A stretch of 32,770 bases of DNA from Gemmatimonadaceae bacterium (GTDB lineage: Bacteria; Gemmatimonadota; Gemmatimonadetes; Gemmatimonadales; Gemmatimonadaceae): NCBI GenBank assembly GCA_025928335.1, contig JAICJQ010000030.1:1-32770 (forward strand), written 5' to 3'. Both the position numbers and the translations under genes were made by a program. Under the pieces are notes generated by a model. The model worked only from the letters and a program-made list of their open reading frames with translations, was not told where the DNA came from and made no database searches. Numbering within the stretch: the first letter of the stretch is position 1; each line of letters begins with the position of its first letter. Of this stretch, positions 7,806-14,763 are shown piece by piece.

Positions 7806-9068
7806 ATGCGCCCAATGAACCGATCGCGTATTGCCGGATGCGGCGCCCTGCTGTTTGGCGCGCCGCTCGCCGCGCAGATCACGGTGAATCCGACGGGCGT
7901 GAATGTCGCGAGCCAGGGCGCGACGACGGTCTTTCTGACATTCGGCGGATTGTCGGCGGACCAGATCCCGGTCGAGGCATTTTGGTGCGGCGAGCTCGTC
8001 GACGCGCGGCCTGACATCGGCCTGCGCTGCGACCCATCGACCTTGTTCGGTCGCCTGCCGCTCCGCTTCGATCTGTCGCAGTCGAGCGGCACCGCTGGAT
8101 TCACCGACGTCATGTCGATTCCCCCGTCCGTTGCCCGGCGCGCCTGGCAGGCAGCGGCCGATGGCAAACCAGCGGCGTTCTTCTACGTGCGCCGCTTCGC
8201 GAATCGGCGCGGCGGGCCCGACGTCTTCGTCGCGGTAACTTGTCGTCTCACGGCCGGTGGCGCCGGGGTGCCGTTCGCGCTCACCGACGTCCGCCTCGCG
8301 TTCGACGCCGAGTTGCCCGTGATCGCGGTGGCGCAGGCGACTCCGGCGCCAGGACTTCATGCGGACATTACTTATACCGGGACCGGCCGGCTGCGCGGAC
8401 GTTGGGAAGTCGTGCGACCGGGCGAGGAGCCGCCGGGCGAGAAGGATCTTCTGCCGGAAGCATCGCTCCCGCTCGAGCAGAGAGGGACGCAGCATCGCTA
8501 TACGCCGCTGTCGCGTTTCAACGTGTTTCTCCCGCCGACCGGTCAGGTGCGAGTCCCGGGCCCGGATCCGGCGCTGCTGCCGCGGGACGTGGACGGCACG
8601 TACCTGGTGCTGATGCGCGTCGAAGCGGCCGACGATCATGACAGCGAGTCCGATCTTACTGCGGTTGGCGCAGGCATTGGCACGGTGTCGAGCGGCGCTG
8701 TCGCGGGCTTCGCTCTTCCGACGCTGCGGTATGTCGTTGGCAGCGGTGTCGACCCGCGCTCGGCGGAGGACGGCAATCGCCTGATGCTGCTCCGTCCGTC
8801 GGCCGGAACGTCATCGCCGGCAGCGCTTACGTTTGCATGGGCACCGGTACCGTTGGCGAATCGCTATCGCCTCGAGGTGCAGACCACCGACGGCGCGTCG
8901 CTCTTCGAGGCGCTCGTCCCGGGCACGGTCGCGCTCTACCGTCCACCACCGGTCTTCGTCGAACGTGCCGGCGCGTCGCCTCTCCGCTGGCGCGTGCGAG
9001 CCGAAGACCTGAGGGGTCGCGTACTCGCCGTCAGTGCGTGGCGCTTGCTTACGCTTGCGCCACCGTGA
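7806..9068 (+). CDS. Secreted protein with C-terminal Fn3-like domain
   Basis: This encodes 420 residues from the ATG at 7806 (a second ATG is at 7815). Residues 1 to about 24 are a signal peptide ending APLAAQ. The next part begins ITVNPTGVNVASQGATTVFL, an Ig-like or BACON-like strand pattern, followed by a domain with a Cys pair (about 61 and 76). The last 90 residues form an Fn3-like module: FAWAPVPLANRYRLEVQ, then a later LRWRVRAEDLRGR and WRLLTL. It closely parallels the C-terminal domain of the putative anti-sigma factor at 2065-2730. The protein follows the beta-barrel gene by 8 nt, so it is probably exported with or through that partner, or attached to it. No enzymatic motif is visible. 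It ends just before a bidirectional terminator. Confidence 0.65.
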   Translation: MRPMNRSRIAGCGALLFGAPLAAQITVNPTGVNVASQGATTVFLTFGGLSADQIPVEAFWCGELVDARPDIGLRCDPSTLFGRLPLRFDLSQSSGTAGFTDVMSIPPSVARRAWQAAADGKPAAFFYVRRFANRRGGPDVFVAVTCRLTAGGAGVPFALTDVRLAFDAELPVIAVAQATPAPGLHADITYTGTGRLRGRWEVVRPGEEPPGEKDLLPEASLPLEQRGTQHRYTPLSRFNVFLPPTGQVRVPGPDPALLPRDVDGTYLVLMRVEAADDHDSESDLTAVGAGIGTVSSGAVAGFALPTLRYVVGSGVDPRSAEDGNRLMLLRPSAGTSSPAALTFAWAPVPLANRYRLEVQTTDGASLFEALVPGTVALYRPPPVFVERAGASPLRWRVRAEDLRGRVLAVSAWRLLTLAPP

Positions 9069-9110
9069 CGGCGAACGCGGCCACCTGACCGCAACTCGAT
9101 GGACTTACAA

Positions 9111-9140
9111 AACGGCCCCGGAAGTGTCTCCGGGGCCGTT
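9111..9140. terminator. Bidirectional intrinsic terminator hairpin
   Basis: A perfect 12-bp stem (AACGGCCCCGGA at 9111-9122 with its complement at 9129-9140) encloses a 6-nt loop. Short T runs lie on both sides: TTT on the plus strand and TTTT on the minus strand. It sits between the convergent genes ending at 9068 and 9163, where a shared terminator is expected. Confidence 0.88.
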
Positions 9141-9162
9141 TCGATGAGCTGTCGCGTTCCGA

Positions 9163-10407
9163 TTACGGAGCGATGAGCGAGACCGTTACCTTCGTATATG
9201 TCGGACTCGTCGTGACCGCCGTGACCTGTGGGTTGGTGCGCGAATCGCCTACCCACGCCTCGAAGATGTGCGTGACCGGGGCCAGTCTGTTGACGCAACC
9301 GCCGTTGTTCACCGAACGCACGCGGATGATCGCTGACGTCTGCCCCCTCGGGAACACGAAGAATTGGAAGGGTGCGGCGGCGTTGTACGGTGCTTCGGCG
9401 ACCGCCTGCGTGAAACATGCGGCCGTCGTCATGCGCCACGTGATCACCTGATTCGCATTAGCCGGCGCTGAAAGCTTGATCGTGAAGTCGATCGGATTGC
9501 CGGCTGTTGTGCTCGACGGATTCGGCGAAGCCTGCGCGGCGAATCCCTGGCCGGGCGTCGGCACCACGACGAGGGTCAGTGTGTTCGAGCGTTGGGGATT
9601 GTTCGGATCGGTGATCGTGATCGTGCTCGTGCTCTGCGTCGTCACCGCCCGGATTTTTGCGACGTCGAAGGTGAACGCAAGCGCCGCGGTCCCCGTCGGC
9701 GGCTGCGCGACCGCCTGATTCTCCGTCAGGAACGCCGGGAGTCCGGATACGGTGTACTTCATCCCGGGAACGGGGAATGGAAAGTTGACCGAAACGGTGC
9801 TCGCCGGACGGACTTTTACGTTGAGAACGTTGCTCGTGCAGGTCGTCTGGTCCTGGCCTGCTCCCGGGGGCAGCTGGATGGTGAGTTTGAGGTCCTGATT
9901 CGACGGGGTGATCGAGCCGGTCTTCACGATGCAAGGAAGCTGGCTCGGGTCGAGCACGCCGTTCGTCGTCCACGTCGTGCTGATCGCCGGAATTGCCCGA
10001 AGCGCGATCTGCTGGGTCGACAGATCGCCAAGCGGCATCTTGAACGAGATAGTTGCATTGGCGTTGGCACCGAGCGTGATCGGCGAGTTCACGCGAACAA
10101 CAGCAGACCCGGTGTTCCCACAGCCGCGCGTCAAGTTCTCCGGACCGCTGTGTCGCGACACGACGGAAGCGCTGAAGCCGCCCGGACCCGTAAAGCTGAA
10201 GCCAGTGGTTGGATCGGCGAGATCCACCGAGTTCCCCCACACCTCGAACTGGATGTTGGGTCCCGCGAGCACTGTCAGCGTCTGCCCTGCCGTGATCACC
10301 TTCGCGCTGCACGATCCGGCGGCCGTCACGAACTCGATCCCCGCCTGCGCCGTCGCCATCGGGAGTGACGCGAGCGCCAGGGACATGACCGAAACTCTCT
10401 TGAGCAT
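9163..10407 (-). CDS. Secreted Ig-like repeat protein of unknown function
   Basis: This encodes 414 residues. The start at 10407 is fixed by a strong Shine-Dalgarno sequence (AGGAGG at 10415-10420, 7 nt upstream) and by the signal peptide that follows (LKRVSVMSLALASLPMATAQA). The mature protein is rich in Thr, Ser, Pro, Asn and Val, and has several beta-sandwich segments. Examples are an N-terminal part around TAGQTLTVLAGPNIQFEVWG and a later part around PNPSSTTAGNPIDFTIKLSA. Six or so scattered cysteines may pair in the periplasm. No catalytic motif is seen, so a surface or adhesin-like role is likely but unproven. It is divergent from the Ig-like gene at 10545 across a 137-bp region that holds an 18-bp palindrome. 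A bidirectional terminator follows it. Confidence 0.65.
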   Translation of the reverse strand: MLKRVSVMSLALASLPMATAQAGIEFVTAAGSCSAKVITAGQTLTVLAGPNIQFEVWGNSVDLADPTTGFSFTGPGGFSASVVSRHSGPENLTRGCGNTGSAVVRVNSPITLGANANATISFKMPLGDLSTQQIALRAIPAISTTWTTNGVLDPSQLPCIVKTGSITPSNQDLKLTIQLPPGAGQDQTTCTSNVLNVKVRPASTVSVNFPFPVPGMKYTVSGLPAFLTENQAVAQPPTGTAALAFTFDVAKIRAVTTQSTSTITITDPNNPQRSNTLTLVVVPTPGQGFAAQASPNPSSTTAGNPIDFTIKLSAPANANQVITWRMTTAACFTQAVAEAPYNAAAPFQFFVFPRGQTSAIIRVRSVNNGGCVNRLAPVTHIFEAWVGDSRTNPQVTAVTTSPTYTKVTVSLIAP

Positions 10408-10451
10408 GGTGTTTCCTCCTGTTGCGGCTCTAACGCGCGCACCATGCAATC

Positions 10452-10469
10452 CTTCTCACGCGTGAGAAG
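10452..10469. promoter_or_regulatory. 18-bp perfect palindrome between divergent secreted-protein genes
   Basis: CTTCTCACG is followed directly by its reverse complement CGTGAGAAG. The site lies 45 bp from the start at 10407 and 76 bp from the start at 10545, so one dimeric regulator could control both genes. An isolated half-site (TTCTCACGC) also occurs about 20 bp upstream of the sigma-factor gene at 1449-1456. The regulator is unknown. Confidence 0.5.
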
Positions 10470-10544
10470 AACGCGCGGTTCGTTTCGTTTTGTAGAACGG
10501 CGACCCAGCCATCGGACCGAAGTCCATCGCGCGGAGGACGGATC

Positions 10545-11273
10545 ATGTTCAGTAGCGGAAGTGATATGCGGCCCTATTGGAAGACGTGGATGCACACAAC
10601 GGCAGGACGTTTGCTCGTCGCAGCGCCGATCGCCGCGGTCGTCGGGATCGGCGCGCGGGACGTGGCCTCGTTCAAACTCTCCCCTACTTCCATAGCATCC
10701 GGCGGCACCTCGACGGGAACCGTTATCGTGAGCGGATTGTGTAAGAGCTGCGTCGCGCTCGTCTCGCTCACGAGCAGCACACCGTCCGTCGCCACCGTTC
10801 CGGGGACGGTGACGACTTCGAACGGCATCTCCGGTTCGAGTGCCACGTTCACAGCGCATGCGGTGAGCGGGGCCGCTGGCTGTTCGCTCATTACGGCAAA
10901 GGCTGGGACATCGACTCAGAGTGTCCTGCTCACCGTGCAGCCGGCCGCAGCATCGGGCCTTTCGCTCTCGCTCAAAACGCCGAGCACGGTCGGGGGTGGC
11001 GTCGACTCCGGCTTCGTATCACTGCCGCCAAGAAGCACAACGCTGAGTTCCAATCCGGTGGCGCAGTTGTCGACGAGCGATGTGAACATCGCCACGGTGC
11101 CGGCGAGCGTCACGCTCAAGCCCAACTTCATCGAAGGCGGCATCATCATCTACAAGGCCGCGTTCCCGATATCGACCAGGGATAGCGGCCGGAATACCTG
11201 TGCTGGTATCACCGCGACGTCGGGAACGTCGAAAGCACAGACACTACTTCAGCTCTTTACGGCGAGCGGTTGA
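10545..11273 (+). CDS. Secreted Ig-like (Big-type) protein
   Basis: This encodes 242 residues from the ATG at 10545, supported by GGAGG at 10533-10537 (7-nt spacing). The N-terminus has a hydrophobic signal or anchor segment (GRLLVAAPIAAVVGIGA, about residues 21-37). The rest is beta-rich, with LSPTSIASGGTSTGTVIVSG and later STPSVATVPGTVT and SDVNIATVPASVTL. These are typical of bacterial Ig-like (Big) folds in which substitutions and comparisons are listed as 'V-A-T-V-P'. Four cysteines are present, including a CKSC pair. No catalytic motif is seen. It is divergent from the secreted gene at 9163-10407 and upstream of the PadR gene on the same strand, which has its own promoter. A cell-surface role is likely; the exact function is unknown. 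Confidence 0.6.
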   Translation: MFSSGSDMRPYWKTWMHTTAGRLLVAAPIAAVVGIGARDVASFKLSPTSIASGGTSTGTVIVSGLCKSCVALVSLTSSTPSVATVPGTVTTSNGISGSSATFTAHAVSGAAGCSLITAKAGTSTQSVLLTVQPAAASGLSLSLKTPSTVGGGVDSGFVSLPPRSTTLSSNPVAQLSTSDVNIATVPASVTLKPNFIEGGIIIYKAAFPISTRDSGRNTCAGITATSGTSKAQTLLQLFTASG

Positions 11274-11320
11274 CGGAACGGACCGGGCTCGCGATCGCGA
11301 TCAACCACGCCACGCTCTCC

Positions 11321-11358
11321 TTGACATTCGACAGGAGATGACGCATATTCCTGTCGAA
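11321..11358 (+). promoter_or_regulatory. Promoter and putative autorepressor operator of the first PadR gene
   Basis: TTGACA (11321-11326) and CATATT (11344-11349) are separated by 17 bp, a good sigma-70-like promoter. A perfect 10-bp inverted repeat, TTCGACAGGA (11327-11336) and TCCTGTCGAA (11349-11358) with a 12-bp spacer, covers the spacer and the start of transcription. PadR repressors commonly bind their own promoters at such repeats. The assignment to this PadR protein is inference. Confidence 0.6.
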
Positions 11359-11378
11359 CGTCATGGAGAGAGCGCCAG

Positions 11379-11720
11379 GTGCACCCGAATGCCGACGTCC
11401 TGCAGGGAACGCTCGACCTACTGATCCTGAAAGCGGTCTCCCTCGAGTCGATGCATGGCTGGGGAATAAGCCAGCGCATCCAGCAGTTCTCGAGCGGCGT
11501 GCTCGAGGTCAATCAAGGCTCCCTCTACCCGGCGCTCCACCGCCTCGTCAAGCGCAAGTGGCTCGAGGCAAGCTGGGGGACCTCCGAGAACAACCGGCGC
11601 GCCCGATTCTACAAGTTGACCGCCCTCGGTCGCCGCCAACTCGCCAGCGAAACCGACACCTGGCGGCGCTTCAGCGCCGCCGTGGAAGCCGTGCTCGCGG
11701 TGACTGCCGCGGTGAATTAG
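11379..11720 (+). CDS. PadR family transcriptional regulator
   Basis: This encodes 113 residues from a GTG at 11379 with GGAG about 10 nt upstream. It has the full PadR N-terminal winged helix: LQGTLDLLILKAVSLE (helix 1), MHGWGISQRIQQ (helix 2), VNQGSLYPALHRLVKRKWLE (recognition helix) and a wing around NNRRARFYKLTALGRRQL. The C-terminal dimerisation helix is short, as in the Acidobacteria/Gemmatimonadota PadR group that precedes ADOP permeases. It lies 9 nt before the permease gene at 11730, with which it forms an operon. It is likely a ligand-responsive repressor of that operon, acting at the inverted repeat just upstream. The inducer is unknown. Confidence 0.9.
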   Translation: MHPNADVLQGTLDLLILKAVSLESMHGWGISQRIQQFSSGVLEVNQGSLYPALHRLVKRKWLEASWGTSENNRRARFYKLTALGRRQLASETDTWRRFSAAVEAVLAVTAAVN

Positions 11721-11729
11721 GAGGGACTC

Positions 11730-14354
11730 ATGGCGCGCCTGACGCGTGCGATTCGCTGGCTGCGCGGCCTACTCGGCCGCGTCTCGGACGATGAGATCGA
11801 CGAAGAGCTGCGCTTCCATCTCGCCATGGAAGCCGAGCTGCTCGAACGCGGCGGAATGACCCGTGATTTGGCCGTCGCCGAAGCGCGACGCCGCTTCGGC
11901 GGCGTCGTTCAACACACCGAAGAGCTCCGCGACGTGCGGGGAGGCAGAATCATGGAGAACTTGCTGCAGGACGTACGCTACGCGCTCCGACTGAGCCGCC
12001 GCTTCCCCGCCTTCACGGCAATCGTTCTGCTCACGCTCGGCATCTCCATCGGCGCCAACACGGCGATCTTCAGCGTGGTCAACGCGACGCTGCTCCGCCC
12101 CTTGCCATATCTCGACGACAGCCGCCTCGCCGTTCTCTTCTCACAGAATCCCGACAAGTCGCTCCCACGCTTCAGCGTCTCGTACGCGGATTTCCTCGAC
12201 TGGCGCGCGCAGACCCGCAGCTTCAGCGGCATGGCCGCGGGCACGGGCTCGTCGCTCACACTGATCGGCGACGGAGAGCCGCTTCGCCTCAATGGCCAGA
12301 GCGTGACCAGCGACTACTTCGACGTCCTCGGCGTACGTCCCGAGCGCGGACGACTGTTCGCCGCCGGTGACCCCGCGACCGAGAGCGCATCCGAGATCAT
12401 CCTGACGTACGATTTCTGGCAGCGACAACTCGCCGGCGATCCGAAGATCATCGGCCGGCGCCTGCGCACCGGAACCGGCGAGCGAACCGTGGTCGGCGTG
12501 TTGCCTCGCTCGTATGATCGCGACAACCCCGGCGTGGATGCCGTCACAGTTCTCGACCCCGCATCGATTCCCGGTGTCGAGAACCACGCTCAACACATGC
12601 TCGGGGTAATCGCCCGACTGAAGCCGGGTGTCACGCAAGCCGCGGCACAAGCGGACCTCTCAGCGGTAGCCGGCCGCCTCGCCGAGCGGTTCCCGGAAAT
12701 CGCGGGGTGGACCGTCAACGTATTCATGGCACGGGACGAGGCGACGCGTACGCTCCGCAGCCCGCTGCTCGTGCTGCTCGCCGCCGCCGGCCTGGTCCTC
12801 CTCATCGGCTGCATCAACGTCGTGAACCTGCTGCTCACGAGATCGACGCTCCGCGAACGCGAGGTCGCCTTGCGGCAGGCGCTCGGCGCGGCGCGGTCGC
12901 GACTGATCGGCCAACTGCTCGTCGAGAGCGGCGAGCTTGCCGTGGGCGGCGCACTCCTCGGCCTCGTCGTCGCTCACTTCGTTCTGAAGTTGATCGTGAG
13001 TCGCGCCCCCGCCGGATTGCTGCCGAGCGAGATCGCCCTCGACGCACGCGTGCTCCTGTTCACGCTGGTCCTCGCGGTCGCGACGACGCTCGTCGCCGGA
13101 CTCTGGCCGGCGGTCGCCGCGACGACGCCTCGCCTCGCCAAAGCGTTGCGCGACGGTGGTCGATCATCGTCTGGCGGCATTCGCGCGCTCCGGGCCAGGC
13201 GCATGCTCGTCGTCGCCGAGAGCTCGCTGGCCCTCGTGTTACTCGTCTGCGCCGGGCTCGTGATTCAGAGTTTGCGAAACATCTTGGCGGTCGATCTTGG
13301 ATTCGATCCGACGAGAGTGGTAACGATGCGCGTAAGTCTTCCCGGTCCGCGCTACAACGACACCACACAAGTGCAGTTCTTCCGCGATCTCCAATCGCGC
13401 CTCGAGGGCCGCGCCGGCATCGACGCTGTGGCGGCAGCCAACACGCCGCCGATCTCGGCGGGCGGCATCACGACAAACTTGAGGCTCATTGGCTCGGCGC
13501 GGGCCGACGGCGGCAAGGTCATGGGTCCGGCGACGGCAATCACACCAGGTTATTTCCGCGCGATGCGGATGCGCCTCCTGCGGGGGCGCGACGTGGCCTG
13601 GTCCGACGTGAAGCCCACAATTGTCGTGAGCCAGGCCGCGGCGAATGCATACTGGCCGGGCGAGTCGCCGATCGGGAGGCGCATCGGCTTCGGCCCACGC
13701 GACACGGTCGGATTCGAGGTCGTCGGCGTGGTGAACGACACCCGGGCTCGCGGGATCACGGTCGACACGCCGCTCATGATTTATCTCTCCTACGCAGGTG
13801 CCACTAACGTCGCGCGGACGATGTCGCTGGTCGTGCGGGGGCGCGGGGATGCCGCCTCCATCGTGGCAACGACGAGAGCGGCGATCCTCGAGATCGATCG
13901 CACCCTCCCCGTCTATAACGTCCGCCCCGTGACGCAGGTCATCGACGACTCGCTCGGACAGTCGCGGCTCAACACCACGCTGCTCACCATCTTCGCCATG
14001 GTTGCGCTCGCGCTTGCCGCTGTCGGCATCTACGGCGTGATCTCCTACTCGGTCACGATGCGCCAACAGGAGATCGGTGTACGCATGGCCTTGGGCGCCA
14101 GCTCGAACAATGTGCTGGCGCTCGTGCTGCGCGAAGGCGGGCTGCTCGCGACCACCGGCACTCTGGTCGGCCTCGGCGCCGCGTACTTCGCAACCGGATT
14201 GGTGCAGTCCTGGTTGTTCGGCATCGGTCGCGCCGATCCGACCACGATCGCCGGTACCGCGGCCGTGCTCGTCGCGATCGCGCTCCTCGCGAGCTACCTG
14301 CCCGCCAGGCGCGCCGCGCGCGTCGACCCCCTCGTCGCCATGCGCGGAGACTAG
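11730..14354 (+). CDS. ADOP-type (MacB/FtsX-like) orphan ABC permease
   Basis: This encodes 874 residues; the start has GGAGG a few bases upstream. Residues 1 to about 70 form the helical prefix found in PadR-linked ADOP proteins (DDEIDEELRFHLAMEAELLE, then AEARRRFGG). Two FtsX/MacB permease halves follow. The first has a TM at about 92-115 (GISIGANTAIFSVVNA), a large periplasmic MacB-like core and TMs from about 345 (GCINVVNLLLTRS). The second ends with TMs from about 751 (GIYGVISYSVTMRQQEIGVRMALGA... type motif) and the terminal ARRAARVDPLVAMR. The family (Acidobacterial duplicated orphan permease) resembles MacB/LolCE-type mechanotransmission permeases but lacks an adjacent ATPase gene, as here. 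The substrate is unknown. It forms an operon with the preceding PadR gene. Confidence 0.9.
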   Translation: MARLTRAIRWLRGLLGRVSDDEIDEELRFHLAMEAELLERGGMTRDLAVAEARRRFGGVVQHTEELRDVRGGRIMENLLQDVRYALRLSRRFPAFTAIVLLTLGISIGANTAIFSVVNATLLRPLPYLDDSRLAVLFSQNPDKSLPRFSVSYADFLDWRAQTRSFSGMAAGTGSSLTLIGDGEPLRLNGQSVTSDYFDVLGVRPERGRLFAAGDPATESASEIILTYDFWQRQLAGDPKIIGRRLRTGTGERTVVGVLPRSYDRDNPGVDAVTVLDPASIPGVENHAQHMLGVIARLKPGVTQAAAQADLSAVAGRLAERFPEIAGWTVNVFMARDEATRTLRSPLLVLLAAAGLVLLIGCINVVNLLLTRSTLREREVALRQALGAARSRLIGQLLVESGELAVGGALLGLVVAHFVLKLIVSRAPAGLLPSEIALDARVLLFTLVLAVATTLVAGLWPAVAATTPRLAKALRDGGRSSSGGIRALRARRMLVVAESSLALVLLVCAGLVIQSLRNILAVDLGFDPTRVVTMRVSLPGPRYNDTTQVQFFRDLQSRLEGRAGIDAVAAANTPPISAGGITTNLRLIGSARADGGKVMGPATAITPGYFRAMRMRLLRGRDVAWSDVKPTIVVSQAAANAYWPGESPIGRRIGFGPRDTVGFEVVGVVNDTRARGITVDTPLMIYLSYAGATNVARTMSLVVRGRGDAASIVATTRAAILEIDRTLPVYNVRPVTQVIDDSLGQSRLNTTLLTIFAMVALALAAVGIYGVISYSVTMRQQEIGVRMALGASSNNVLALVLREGGLLATTGTLVGLGAAYFATGLVQSWLFGIGRADPTTIAGTAAVLVAIALLASYLPARRAARVDPLVAMRGD

Positions 14355-14360
14355 GCCTCC

Positions 14361-14403
14361 TTGACAATCGGGCGCTTGGTGAAGACTCTTTATCGAAGGT
14401 CTT
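14361..14403 (+). promoter_or_regulatory. Candidate promoter/operator of the second PadR gene
   Basis: A TTGACA box lies at 14361-14366, just after the preceding stop codon, but the matching -10 is weak. AAGAC (14382-14386) and GTCTT (14399-14403) form a short inverted repeat, again with a 12-bp spacer, and TCTTTATC is directly repeated at 14387 and 14400. The layout resembles the site before the first PadR gene but is much weaker. Confidence 0.35.
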
Positions 14404-14416
14404 TATCCAGGCGGCC

Positions 14417-14761
14417 ATGGCCGACAGATCCCCGGTCACGAAAGGAACGCTCGACGTCATCGTCCTTCGCGCGCTGGCGTGGGGGCCGATGCACGGCTTC
14501 GAGATCGTCGAGTGGATCGATCGCACGACCAACGAGTCGCTCGACCTCACCGACGCGGCCGTGTATCAGGCGCTGTACCGCATGGAGCGTCGTGGGCTAC
14601 TCCGCGCCGAGTGGGGGACGACCGGCAACAACCGTCAGGCGCGCTACTATAAGCTGACCGCCGCCGGCTCGGCCCATCTCCGCGATGAGACGAAGCGCTG
14701 GGTCAACTACGCCAATACGGTGACGGACCTCCTCACCGCCCCAATCAAGCCGCAGCGGTAA
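14417..14761 (+). CDS. PadR family transcriptional regulator (second copy)
   Basis: This encodes 114 residues from the ATG at 14417. It has the same winged-helix plan as the upstream copy: KGTLDVIVLRALAWG, MHGFEIVEWI, LDLTDAAVYQALYRMERRG and a wing with GNNRQARYYKLTAAG. It differs clearly in the recognition helix (TDAAVYQALYRM against NQGSLYPALHRL), so it probably recognises different DNA. It ends 2 nt before the permease at 14764 and is almost certainly co-transcribed with it. As in this family generally, it should repress its own operon until an unknown signal is present. Confidence 0.9.
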   Translation: MADRSPVTKGTLDVIVLRALAWGPMHGFEIVEWIDRTTNESLDLTDAAVYQALYRMERRGLLRAEWGTTGNNRQARYYKLTAAGSAHLRDETKRWVNYANTVTDLLTAPIKPQR

Positions 14762-14763
14762 CG

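Noticed and set aside
12707-13807. 366-residue Arg-rich open frame inside the first ADOP gene
   Set aside because: Shadow frame of a clearly recognised permease; no family-like motif.
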